From a bacterium (lineage in GTDB: Bacteria > Zhuqueibacterota > QNDG01 > JAGLOF01), in NCBI GenBank assembly GCA_023139105.1, contig JAGLOF010000072.1:1-35050 (forward strand): DNA of 35,050 bases, written 5' to 3'. Position numbers and translations under genes: made by a program. The notes below the pieces were generated by a model. It saw only the letters and a list, made by a program, of their open reading frames with translations, was not told where the DNA came from and ran no database searches. Below are positions 25,931 through 32,865 of this stretch, one piece after another (position 1 is the stretch's first letter; each line of letters starts with the position of its first letter).

Positions 25931-27073
25931 ATGGTTTCATTCCCTGTTCACAAATTTTTAACTTTCAAATCTGGAAATTTTGTTTTTAGTGCAAAATTCT
26001 CCTTCGACCTTCTAACGCCGTTACTTTTTGAAAGTAAAATTCTATATCAGACAATTAATGATCTACCTATTTTGCCTCGTATTTCCAGTAGTCTTCAAGA
26101 AGAATTTGTTAAACGATCTATCTTTAGTACTGCCGCTTTAGAGGGGAACCCACTTTCAGAAGATAGTGTAATTAACATTATAAATAACCAAGATAACTAC
26201 CAAGACACAGACATCTCAAAACGAGAAATTATAAACCTAAAAAAAGCATATGAGTTTTTACCCAAAACAAAACCCATAGAGCCTTTCGTATGCCTAAGTG
26301 AACAATTAATCAAAGATATACACAAATTAATAACTGATGGTATCATTATTAATGAAAATTTTCCCGGTATATATCGCTCACACATTGTGAAAGTTGGTGA
26401 TACAAATCATGGTGGTATATATACACCGCCTAAAATCCAGAAAGACATCATCAATCTGTCTTCTGAATTCATAAAATGGATTAATAGTTCCGAAATGAAA
26501 AACATCAATCCAATAATCAGAGCTGCATTAAGTCACTACCATATTGCTCTTATTCATCCCTTTGCCGATGGGAACGGAAGAACAGCAAGACTTATTGAAG
26601 CTTTAATTCTCCAATCTTCAGGTTTTAAATATATGCCTGTAATGCTCTCTAACTTCTACTACAAAAACATGGATGAATATTATTGGACGTTTTCAAAATC
26701 TATAAAAAATAAAGACAACGACATTACAATGTTTCTTGAATTTGTAATAAACGGTATCATTGAGTCATTAATCGAAATTAAATCAAAAATTACATATCAT
26801 ATCAGAATTTTCATGCTCAAAGAATATTTTTTAACTTTGCGTAATGAAAAACAATTATCGAGAAGACAATATGACTTTATGTTCATTCTTATAGAAAATA
26901 TCGATTATTTGTTTACTTTGAACGATTTACAAAAAAACCATTTCTTCAAAATTCTATATCAAGATAAAAGCCCAAGTACTATGCGTCGAGATATAAACAG
27001 ATTATTAAATCTAAAATTGATTAAGAACACCAAAGAACAATTTTATCAAATTAATATAAATACTTTAGACTAG
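25931..27073 (+). CDS. Fic-domain AMP-transferase with self-inhibitory helix
   Basis: 380 aa. The catalytic Fic motif is complete: HPFADGNGRTAR (209-220, general base H209). An N-terminal inhibitory helix carries TAALEG (T67...E71), the (S/T)xxxE(G/N) motif that blocks ATP binding in class II Fic proteins. A FIDO-type GGIYTPP flap precedes the core (161-167), and the C-terminus (about 300-380) looks like a winged helix (LSRRQYDFMFIL...SPSTMRRDINRLLNLKLI). This is the common stand-alone Fic/winged-helix architecture; targets are unknown. GC content is visibly lower than in flanking housekeeping genes, suggesting horizontal acquisition. It stands just before the left palindrome of the accessory block. 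Confidence 0.88.
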   Translation: MVSFPVHKFLTFKSGNFVFSAKFSFDLLTPLLFESKILYQTINDLPILPRISSSLQEEFVKRSIFSTAALEGNPLSEDSVINIINNQDNYQDTDISKREIINLKKAYEFLPKTKPIEPFVCLSEQLIKDIHKLITDGIIINENFPGIYRSHIVKVGDTNHGGIYTPPKIQKDIINLSSEFIKWINSSEMKNINPIIRAALSHYHIALIHPFADGNGRTARLIEALILQSSGFKYMPVMLSNFYYKNMDEYYWTFSKSIKNKDNDITMFLEFVINGIIESLIEIKSKITYHIRIFMLKEYFLTLRNEKQLSRRQYDFMFILIENIDYLFTLNDLQKNHFFKILYQDKSPSTMRRDINRLLNLKLIKNTKEQFYQININTLD

Positions 27074-27096
27074 ACACAGAACATTCTGCGCTTCTT

Positions 27097-27124
27097 AAGA
27101 AGCACCAAGCTGCGCTTGGCGCAC
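27097..27124 (+). repeat. Conserved 28-bp block, copy 1
   Basis: AAGAAGCACCAAGCTGCGCT then TGGCGCAC. It differs from 31023-31050 at two positions. It contains the palindrome CCAAGC-TGC-GCTTGG and directly adjoins the left end of the large imperfect palindrome at 27121. Confidence 0.75.
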
Positions 27125-27244
27125 TAACGTGATACTCAAGGATTTGAAACATCAAAACATTTTAATGTTTCAAGCGATTCCAGTGTTCACAAAATTTCAA
27201 AAAACCACAGCTGTTTCAAATCCATTGCAGTATTTTGTTAGCAC
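27121..27244 (+). repeat. attC-like imperfect palindrome, site 1
   Basis: The left arm (27121-27150) reads GCACTAACGTGATACTCAAG then GATTTGAAACA; the complement of the right arm (27210-27244) reads GTGCTAACAAAATACTGCAA then TGGATTTGAAACA. They pair over ~26 positions with a three-base mismatch after the TAAC box and two one-base bulges (G and T) on the right arm. Outer box, unpaired spacer, bulged inner box and a variable centre are the layout of integron attC sites; the right end is GTTAGCA. An internal hairpin GAAACAT/ATGTTTC can compete. No integrase is in the window, so function is inferred. Confidence 0.45.
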
Positions 27245-27270
27245 TTTTTTATTATTACTATTAATTTTCC

Positions 27271-27299
27271 TTGACTTAAATGACATAAAAACGTACATT
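27271..27299 (+). promoter_or_regulatory. Promoter of toxin-antitoxin module 1
   Basis: TTGACT (27271-27276) and TACATT (27294-27299) with a 17-nt spacer lie 37 nt upstream of the antitoxin start. Confidence 0.65.
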
Positions 27300-27306
27300 T
27301 TGACGT
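27291..27306. promoter_or_regulatory. Putative antitoxin operator, module 1
   Basis: ACGTACATTTTGACGT is an imperfect inverted repeat overlapping the -10 element. The AACGTACA half also forms the arms of the operator-like repeat before module 2, as expected if related antitoxins recognise related sites. Confidence 0.45.
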
Positions 27307-27335
27307 AAACAATAATCCAAATAATTGGAGATATC

Positions 27336-27626
27336 ATGGAAACCTTAGATGTAAAAAATATCAAACCTCTCACTGATTTTCGAAATAACATGAAAAAATA
27401 TATCAGTGAACTTAAGATCAATAAAAAACCAATCATTTTAACTCAGCATGGTAAAGGCACAGCTGTTCTTTTAGACGCTGAAAAATATCAAGAACTCCAA
27501 GATCAAATTGATTTTATGAAAAAAGTAGCTCTTGGTCTTGATGATATTAAAAATAATCGGATTCATCCCTTTTCTGAAGCAATCAGTGAAATTGATAATA
27601 TTATTACACAAGCGGAGACAAAATGA
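27336..27626 (+). CDS. Phd/YefM-family antitoxin (module 1)
   Basis: 96 aa. The N-terminal Phd/YefM DNA-binding fold shows IKPLTDFRNNMKKYISELKINKKPIILTQHGKGTAVLLDAEKY in family order (about 8-50). The C-terminal ~40 residues are the flexible toxin-binding tail (LGLDDIKNNRIHPFSEAISEID). GGAGA precedes ATG. Its last codons overlap the toxin start by ATGA, the normal antitoxin-first arrangement. It probably represses its own promoter at the ACGTACA repeat. It is a paralogue of the antitoxin at 30355-30624, sharing the LTQHG-x3-AVxLD signature. Confidence 0.9.
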   Translation: METLDVKNIKPLTDFRNNMKKYISELKINKKPIILTQHGKGTAVLLDAEKYQELQDQIDFMKKVALGLDDIKNNRIHPFSEAISEIDNIITQAETK

Positions 27627-27907
27627 GAATATTTATCTCTTCAAGTGCAAAATTAGATTTATCCGAAATAGTACAATATATTGCTGACGATAATCCAAAG
27701 GCTGCCCGAGATTGGTTTAAGGAAATTAAAGATGCCATAATAAACCTATCATCATTTCCGACTCTTGGAAGAATTGTTCCAGAATATTCTGATGAAACAA
27801 TTCGGGAAATCATTAAAGGTCAATATCGAATTGTGTACAGAATCAACATTGATAAAGAAAGTATTTGTATTATTGCAATTCATCATTCAAAAAGATTTCT
27901 CAAGTAG
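27623..27907 (+). CDS. RelE/ParE-superfamily toxin (module 1)
   Basis: 94 aa, complete. It opens with MRIFISSSAKLDLSEIVQYI, the β1-α1 of ParE-like toxins, continues with DNPKAARDWFKEI, LGRIVPEY, REIIKGQYRIVYRI and ends ICIIAIHHSKRFLK. The family includes gyrase poisons (ParE) and ribosome-dependent mRNases (RelE); residues for the latter are not evident, so ParE-like is the better label. It is translationally coupled to the antitoxin by a 4-nt overlap and converges on the TolB-like gene, whose stop is 27 nt away. Confidence 0.9.
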   Translation: MRIFISSSAKLDLSEIVQYIADDNPKAARDWFKEIKDAIINLSSFPTLGRIVPEYSDETIREIIKGQYRIVYRINIDKESICIIAIHHSKRFLK

Positions 27908-27934
27908 ATACTTTTATGCATGGATAAAAAAAAA

Positions 27935-28903
27935 TTACCACACATCTGGATTATAACCCTTTACGAGCTTTACCACATTTTTAGGCGTGAGCCGCCAGTC
28001 TGCACGATACAAATCTGTGTCACCGCAGAAGTAAAGGTTAACTTCGTTACAATCCATATATCTTGTTCCACTGGCCGATAATTTTTTCTTATTGATCTTT
28101 TCAGCTACTTTGGTTTCAATACTTTGCTTGTATACATCATTCTCTGAATCGACATAGAAAATATAATCACCGCTTGGACTCCATAGAGGCTCACAGACCA
28201 AAACTTGATGTGCAGAAAAAGGCCCCGGTGAGCTCGACCCGGTAAAGGATGGATTGAAGACAACATGTACTTTGACGCCTCCCCACCCCGGATGATTACC
28301 GATATAAGCAAGATATTTTCCGTGTGGTTCCCAAACCGGTTTCATGCATGAAATCAATCCGGTCACACCTTTAGTTAAATTTGTCTGTCTGTGCCCAACT
28401 TCATCCATAATCCAGATATCCCAGTAACCGCTTCGGCGGTCGCAATGAAAAGCGATCTTGCCTCCGGCAGGTGACCACTGGGGCTGTTCGTGATTGGATG
28501 AGTTATCATGTGTCAAGCGCCACTCTTTTTTGGTATTAACATTAATTTTATATACTTGCCATTTGCCATGCCTGTCAGTAGAGAATGTGATCCAGTATCG
28601 GTCGGGCGACCAGGAGAACCTTCCGCTTGTGTTGCAGTCAGTCAGTTGTACTTCATTCTTACCATCATCATCAACTATGAAAATGGCCGCTTTGGACCCG
28701 GTAAAACGGGCAAAAGCGATTTTATCCTTGGTTCTGGGAATCCATTGAGGATATTGGGCATTTGGAATTATAAGTGCGGCTTTACTCCCGTCACCATAGG
28801 ATATGTAAACATCATTCTGATATTCATACATCAAAGTGGGGGATCCGTTACAACCGATAAAAATCAGAGCTACCAGCAAAACAGCGAATGCATTTTTCAT
28901 CAT
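27935..28903 (-). CDS. TolB-like β-propeller lipoprotein
   Basis: 322 aa. The signal ends in LIFIGC (lipobox). The remainder is a WD40-like/TolB β-propeller: repeated units YPQWIPRTKDKIAFAR, RFSWSPDRYWITFSTDR, QPQWSPAGGKIAFHCDR, KPVWEPHGKYLAYIGN and EPLWSPSGDYIFYVDS, each with the PxWSPxGxxIxF pattern and an acidic blade tip. Five to six blades fit in the length. AGGAGG is 5 nt before ATG and lies inside the last codons of the upstream gene, with an ATGA overlap, so it is co-translated with the fumarylacetoacetase-family enzyme. It is probably a periplasm-facing binding protein; the partner is unknown. Confidence 0.82.
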   Translation of the reverse strand: MMKNAFAVLLVALIFIGCNGSPTLMYEYQNDVYISYGDGSKAALIIPNAQYPQWIPRTKDKIAFARFTGSKAAIFIVDDDGKNEVQLTDCNTSGRFSWSPDRYWITFSTDRHGKWQVYKINVNTKKEWRLTHDNSSNHEQPQWSPAGGKIAFHCDRRSGYWDIWIMDEVGHRQTNLTKGVTGLISCMKPVWEPHGKYLAYIGNHPGWGGVKVHVVFNPSFTGSSSPGPFSAHQVLVCEPLWSPSGDYIFYVDSENDVYKQSIETKVAEKINKKKLSASGTRYMDCNEVNLYFCGDTDLYRADWRLTPKNVVKLVKGYNPDVW

Positions 28904-29790
28904 ACGTACCTCCTGTTTAATTTTAAATCAATGACATGATTTATCAACGGTTGGAAATCATTAATACGGCATTCAATAATATCACCATTTTTTAACGGTG
29001 CTGCTCCTGGTGTCCCAGTTGAAATAATATCTCCTGGGAGCATTGTCATAATTTGTGAATGATACGAAACTAAGAAATCGAGTGGAAACGTCATGTTGGC
29101 TACAGTATTTTCGGCATGCACGTTTCCGTTGATGATGGTTTGGACGAGCAGTTTGAACAAATCATCCACCTCATCAAGCGTATAAAATATAGGCCCAAAA
29201 CTGAAAAAAGTATCAAAACTTTTTGCCTGGGTCAGGTTTCGCGGATTCCTTCTTAAAATATCTTCTGCCGTCATATCGATAATGGTTGTGAATCCGGCAA
29301 TAGCCGAGCGCCAGTTCTCCTGACTTACATTTTTACACTTTTTGCCAAAAATCAATCCGAGCTCAGCTTCTCCTGTGGTTTTTTCTGACAGCGTAGGTAT
29401 TTTTATCGTATCATTAAAACCAATGATAGCTGTATCAGGCTTCATAAAACTCGCAGGTTCTGAGACAGGCACTTTTTCAGAAAGGTCTTCAGCATGAGCT
29501 TTATAGTTTAAACCAATCCCCCAAATTTTTCGCGGCCGGCGATACAAAGGTGCAAATTGGATCAATTTTTTCAGAATGGATAGTTCCTCTAATTCTTGAG
29601 ATAAAGAGTCACTATTTTGATAAAACCATCTTTTGATCTCTTCTAATCTCTCTTCAGTAAGTATGCTGAATAAATCATGTGGCCAATTTTTATTAAATCG
29701 CTGATTAATGAAAGATATAGGCAAGTAACCATAATCAGTTATAATACTGGCAACTTCTTGTCCATCAAGTAGAATAGTAGCAATTTTCAT
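28900..29790 (-). CDS. Fumarylacetoacetate hydrolase (FAH) family protein
   Basis: 296 aa. The FAH fold begins near residue 85 (KIWGIGLNYKAHAEDL, SFMKPDTAIIG). Metal-binding acids are visible in TTGEAELGLIFGK and IIDMTAED, and the substrate loop KSFDTFFSFGP plus GDIISTGTPGA near the C-terminus are typical. The family includes hydrolases, decarboxylases and isomerases of 2-keto-enol acids; which reaction applies is not clear. The IDMTAED variant replaces the more common NDVTARD. AGGAG precedes ATG. The coupling to a β-propeller lipoprotein is unusual. An inverted repeat (29802-29821) lies in its leader. Confidence 0.85.
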   Translation of the reverse strand: MKIATILLDGQEVASIITDYGYLPISFINQRFNKNWPHDLFSILTEERLEEIKRWFYQNSDSLSQELEELSILKKLIQFAPLYRRPRKIWGIGLNYKAHAEDLSEKVPVSEPASFMKPDTAIIGFNDTIKIPTLSEKTTGEAELGLIFGKKCKNVSQENWRSAIAGFTTIIDMTAEDILRRNPRNLTQAKSFDTFFSFGPIFYTLDEVDDLFKLLVQTIINGNVHAENTVANMTFPLDFLVSYHSQIMTMLPGDIISTGTPGAAPLKNGDIIECRINDFQPLINHVIDLKLNRRYV

Positions 29791-29801
29791 AATCCACTCC
29801 T

Positions 29802-29821
29802 ATATCGATAATCTTCGATAT
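29802..29821. promoter_or_regulatory. Inverted repeat in the FAH leader
   Basis: ATATCGA-TAATCT-TCGATAT is a perfect 7-bp inverted repeat 12 nt before the FAH start. It could be an operator or a hairpin affecting translation; the binding protein is unknown. Confidence 0.4.
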
Positions 29822-29907
29822 AATGTTTCTCCACCATTGAGCCTTATTTTTCCATTCGATAGAGAAAACCAAATAAATGAAAAGTTCGATTTTCATATTT
29901 CGACCGT

Positions 29908-30010
29908 AATCAAGGTAGAACGGCCAACGTACCCGGCAGCCCTCTCGCTGATCCCTGCGTGCGACGTTCCCCCAAAAGGCTCCTCAGTATTACTCGCTTC
30001 GTACAAGAAC
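29908..30010 (+). repeat. 103-bp direct repeat, copy A
   Basis: It starts AATCAAGGTAGAACGGCCAA and ends CTTCGTACAAGAAC, GC-rich relative to its surroundings, and matches 30711-30813 at 91 of 103 positions with no gaps. The differences change codons in any frame, so it is conserved as DNA rather than as a peptide. It lies on the left of toxin-antitoxin module 2. Confidence 0.85.
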
Positions 30011-30106
30011 ATTCCTTAAGCCCAATATCCGATTATCGTGGGCTGCGGGATGGAGTTGATACTTCAGCATCTCATTAAAACCTTCCAGCCACGCTCCACG
30101 TCCCGA

Positions 30107-30136
30107 TTTGCCGCTCGACCGTTGGTCGAGTGCAAA
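30107..30136. terminator. Stable hairpin after toxin-antitoxin module 2
   Basis: TTTGC-CG-CTCGACC-GTT-GGTCGAG-T-GCAAA gives 12 pairs with a three-base internal loop and sits 9 nt beyond the ParE remnant stop. On the minus strand no T run follows, so an intrinsic terminator is possible but not certain. Confidence 0.45.
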
Positions 30137-30145
30137 TCTTATTCG

Positions 30146-30361
30146 TTATTCAACCTTTAAATTCACTTCATCTATAGGCAAAATTTGTTTATAATGCCGA
30201 ACTGTCAAAATATGTACTTCATCTAATCCAATTTTATATATCACTCGATAATTTCCATGGACCAATTCGCGAATATTAAGTTTATTTATTTCTGGTACGA
30301 TACGGCCACTTTCTGGATATTCTATTAATCTTTCTACGTGATTAAATACTAATTCTATCCA
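30146..30361 (-). pseudogene. 5'-truncated ParE toxin remnant (module 2)
   Basis: In the frame that ends at 30146 the DNA encodes 71 residues: WIELVFNHVERLIEYPESGR, IVPEI, then IRELVHGNYRVIYKIGLDEV and HILTVRHYKQIL. These align with residues ~31-94 of the complete toxin at 27623-27907 (GRIVPE, RE..GxYR+VY+I, H.K..L). The first ~30 residues (β1-α1 and most of α2) are missing and there is no start codon; upstream, the frame meets a stop within the antitoxin gene. The antitoxin reading frame ends (GGATAG) 7 nt inside this segment, as if a deletion joined the antitoxin tail to the toxin body. It is very unlikely to be active. Confidence 0.8.
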
Positions 30362-30624
30362 AGTAGTTGGGCTTTTGCATCTTCATGATTTAAGCCAGCT
30401 CCACTTTCAATTTGTGATTCTGCAATCTGAATATCACTTAGTATTTCTATTTTTTCTAATATTTTTTCATATTCAGCAACATCCAATATAACAGCTGCAC
30501 TTCTCCCATGCTGTGTTAATACTATTGGTCGTTTTGTTCTTTTTATTTCATCGATCATTGAAGCAACATTCGCACGAAAATCTGAAAGGGGACGAATATC
30601 GGTTTCTAAATTTATTCTTTGCAC
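30355..30624 (-). CDS. Phd/YefM-family antitoxin (module 2, orphaned)
   Basis: 89 aa from a GTG start at 30624 with AAGGAG 6 nt before it; in-frame codons upstream encode low-quality sequence over the operator and repeat. The domain order matches module 1: IRPLSDFRANVASMIDEIKR, LTQHGRSAAVILDVAEYE and a C-terminal tail AESQIESGAGLNHEDAKAQL typical of toxin-binding antitoxins. Its partner toxin is truncated, so this antitoxin may remain to repress its own promoter, to regulate other loci or to counter related toxins such as the one in module 1. Cross-neutralisation is inference only. Confidence 0.85.
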   Translation of the reverse strand: MQRINLETDIRPLSDFRANVASMIDEIKRTKRPIVLTQHGRSAAVILDVAEYEKILEKIEILSDIQIAESQIESGAGLNHEDAKAQLLG

Positions 30625-30634
30625 GACAAGCTCC

Positions 30635-30669
30635 TTTTGTACGTTATACAGATAACTAAACGTACAAAA
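30635..30669. promoter_or_regulatory. Inverted-repeat operator of antitoxin 2
   Basis: TTTTGTACGTT (30635-30645) and AACGTACAAAA (30659-30669) are a perfect 11-bp inverted repeat with a 13-nt spacer, 10 nt upstream of the GTG start. Antitoxin dimers commonly bind such sites for autoregulation. Confidence 0.7.
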
Positions 30670-30710
30670 TTCACAACAAAATGTAAAGTGAATTAATGCT
30701 CTAAAGCTGA

Positions 30711-30813
30711 AATCGAGGTAGAACGGCCAACGTACCCGACCGCCCCCTCGCTGATCCCTGCATACGTCGTTCCCGCACAAGGCTCCTCAGCATTGCTCGC
30801 ATCGTACAAGAAC
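30711..30813 (+). repeat. 103-bp direct repeat, copy B
   Basis: 91/103 identical to 29908-30010, 803 bp away in the same orientation. Together they enclose module 2. Copy B continues to the right with further GC-richer sequence (to about 31010) that has no counterpart at copy A. Confidence 0.85.
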
Positions 30814-31022
30814 TTTATCAAGTTCTCTTTGCTATTCCCCACATTGAGATTGGCATATGTTGGTCAGCCTGTCTTATTTGCATATGTTTCCTTTGCGGAC
30901 TATGTGATATTCCCTGTGAACGCTTCACCTGCTATTGTTCATCAACATTTGACTCCGCAACAGGCGCATCACTCGGTACGGGCTGCTGGCTAGGCGTTGC
31001 CCGATAAAGACTTTCACTTTAT

Positions 31023-31050
31023 AAGAAACACCAAGCTGCGCATGGCGCAC
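31023..31050 (+). repeat. Conserved 28-bp block, copy 2
   Basis: AAGAAACACCAAGCTGCGCA then TGGCGCAC, two mismatches to 27097-27124. In both places it runs directly into the left arm of a bulged palindrome. Confidence 0.75.
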
Positions 31051-31232
31051 TTACCCTTAATAACAGGTTTGGCCAAACGGAAACATTAATCACCGAAAAA
31101 TGAAAATTGGCAAGGCAGGAAAAATAAAACCCACTTAATATTTCTAAAAGAACATATGCTACTTTGCGTTGGCACAATTGACATATGAAAATTATTGGTT
31201 AAGGCCAAATCCTGTTCATTATTATGTTAGGC
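31047..31232 (+). repeat. attC-like imperfect palindrome, site 2
   Basis: The left arm GCACTTACCCTTAATAACAG then GTTTGGCC pairs with the right arm (31204-31232), whose complement reads GCCTAACATAATAATGAACA then GGATTTGGCC. TTAAT/ATAAT, AACAGG and TTTGGCC pair, separated by single-base bulges (G and A), again on the right arm. The right end is GTTAGGC, a perfect match to the GTTRRRY attC core; the left box (CTTAC) deviates by one base from the complementary CTAAC. The centre is ~125 nt of AT-rich sequence. Confidence 0.45.
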
Positions 31233-31250
31233 AATTTGTAATATTTGATA

Positions 31251-31985
31251 TCATTCTAATAATTTTTCAATATAAGAATTTTCCCAACTCGAAGAGCCAG
31301 CTAGTAAATCTGCAATAAGGGCCCCTTCTTTCAGAACAATAATTCTATCAGCATTAGATAGTGCCAAATTTATATCATGACTTACAACTACTACGCTTGC
31401 AGGTGTATCTAATGCAAATTTTGCTGAGTATTGTAACAGATTATTTTTAGTTGATTGATCAGTTGCAGATAAAAATTCGTCAAGTAATAATTGTGGAGAA
31501 TGGGAAATTGTTGCTCCCACAAAGGCAAGAGTCTGTTTTTGACCACCAGATAGATTCGAAACTATTTGATCTTTTTTACGATCAAGCTCAGAGTAATCAT
31601 TTAAAACAAAATCCACCCTTTCATTCAATTTTCTTAATGGAAATATTTTTTCCAATGGACTAAGATTGTGCTGACGAATAATAATATTTTCTTTCACAGT
31701 CAATTCTAAAGAAAGGCTTTCATTAGAATTCTGACGTACAATGCTACAATGGTGCTTATCAGCGAACCACTTATTACGTTTGTGGATTGCTTTAACATGA
31801 CCTTTATTGGGTCTATATTGGCCAGCTAATAGCTTTAATAAAACACTCTTGCCACTACCATTGTGCCCCATAATATATGTAATCTTACCAATTTCAAATG
31901 ATATTTCACCAATCGATAGATTAAAACCAGGTGCCCCTGAAACACTATTAAAAGACTTATTTAGATTAGAATATTTTATGTCCAT
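31251..31985 (-). CDS. ABC transporter ATPase (TrpZ/COG1101 type)
   Basis: 244 aa. Walker A GHNGSGKS (40-47), signature LSGGQ (145-149), Walker B LLLDE (166-170) and switch H203 (VVSHD) are complete, with SATD as the D-loop. It is a cytoplasmic subunit energising the permease encoded just upstream, with which it overlaps by 10 nt. An AGG-containing ribosome-binding site (AAAGGTTTAAA) precedes ATG. As last gene of the operon it ends 19 nt from attC-like site 2. Confidence 0.93.
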   Translation of the reverse strand: MDIKYSNLNKSFNSVSGAPGFNLSIGEISFEIGKITYIMGHNGSGKSVLLKLLAGQYRPNKGHVKAIHKRNKWFADKHHCSIVRQNSNESLSLELTVKENIIIRQHNLSPLEKIFPLRKLNERVDFVLNDYSELDRKKDQIVSNLSGGQKQTLAFVGATISHSPQLLLDEFLSATDQSTKNNLLQYSAKFALDTPASVVVVSHDINLALSNADRIIVLKEGALIADLLAGSSSWENSYIEKLLE

Positions 31986-32860
31986 TTTAAACCTTTTAAA
32001 AAGTCTATGCCTGTAGATTTTAGTAAAATAAATAAAATCACAAAAAATATGGTAGATAACATCCGGAAAGATTCTGCTGGCAACCCAGCTTCAAGTGTTA
32101 AAAATATGACTAACTTATGTAAAACCGCACCAAAAACTACACATGGTAATATATAGTGGATAGAACGTTTACCCTGACACAACAGTAAACCTAAAATCAT
32201 ACTTATCAACCCAATAATTGTTTGCCCAAAACCCATATTAATATCTACAGAGTAACTTCTTTGAGCAAACATAGCACCACTAAATGCCACTAATCCATTA
32301 GCAATGCCAAGACCAATATATGTATAATAGATATCGTTTGAACCTAAATCTCTGGCTAATAAGTTGTTTTCACCAATAGCACGTAATTTTAGTCCCCAAA
32401 TACTATCAGCAAATATTTTTAATAAAGTCACAATAATACAAATGAATACAAATAAGTATGAAAGCAGAGCATATGCAGATTTGATGCCAGTGATATCCCC
32501 TAATAATGTGAATATCGGATCAAGAAACTGATTTGGCTTACCTAAAATTAACCAAGTTATGGAATATAATCCTGTACTTGTCAATAGCCCAGAGACAAAA
32601 GTAGGGATTTTGATATTTTTATTCAAGAATGCAGTAAAGAAGCCAGCAATAATGCCACCCAATATTGTTATAAAAAGCGTAAAATATGGAGGCATACCAA
32701 GCATACTAAATTTAACATATATACACGCACCAAAAATAAAGCTGCCATCGGGTGTTAAATCAGGAAACTTTAGCCATTGAAAAGCAACATATATACCCAT
32801 TGCAAATAGCCCAAAAATCAATCCTTCGTTTAAGATCAATATTATTTTATATAATATCAT
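31976..32860 (-). CDS. ABC transporter permease (TrpY/COG4120 type)
   Basis: 294 aa with about eight or nine membrane helices and the BPD_transp_2-like signature LRAIGENNLLARDLG (about 167-181), the coupling loop to the ATPase. This permease type goes with DUF534 substrate-binding proteins in transporters for tryptophan or other small, often aromatic, compounds. It starts 5 nt after the substrate-binding gene with AGGTAAT before ATG. Confidence 0.9.
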   Translation of the reverse strand: MILYKIILILNEGLIFGLFAMGIYVAFQWLKFPDLTPDGSFIFGACIYVKFSMLGMPPYFTLFITILGGIIAGFFTAFLNKNIKIPTFVSGLLTSTGLYSITWLILGKPNQFLDPIFTLLGDITGIKSAYALLSYLFVFICIIVTLLKIFADSIWGLKLRAIGENNLLARDLGSNDIYYTYIGLGIANGLVAFSGAMFAQRSYSVDINMGFGQTIIGLISMILGLLLCQGKRSIHYILPCVVFGAVLHKLVIFLTLEAGLPAESFRMLSTIFFVILFILLKSTGIDFLKGLKWT

Positions 32861-32865
32861 ATTAC

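Larger units (their letters stand above)
29791..30145. other. Intergenic region with direct repeat A and hairpins
   Basis: No gene is supported. It contains the leader inverted repeat ATATCGA/TCGATAT (29802-29821), direct repeat A (29908-30010), an AGCCCA...TGGGCT hairpin near 30019-30044 and a strong stem (30107-30136) next to the ParE remnant. Confidence 0.6.
30814..31250. other. Intergenic region with the right palindrome
   Basis: There is no gene with support; a short frame at 30793-30993 is an extension of the repeat. The second 28-bp block (31023-31050) and attC-like site 2 (31047-31232) occupy the right half, ending 19 nt before the ABC ATPase stop. Confidence 0.55.

Noticed and set aside
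29908..30010. 103-bp repeat as an integron attC site
   Set aside because: It lacks paired AAC/GTT core boxes (best is GGCCAAC) and does not fold into a bulged palindrome like 27121-27244.
30793..30993. Plus-strand frame of 66 codons next to copy B
   Set aside because: It starts inside the 103-bp repeat, has no start context, and differences between repeat copies are mostly amino-acid-changing, so the peptide is not conserved.
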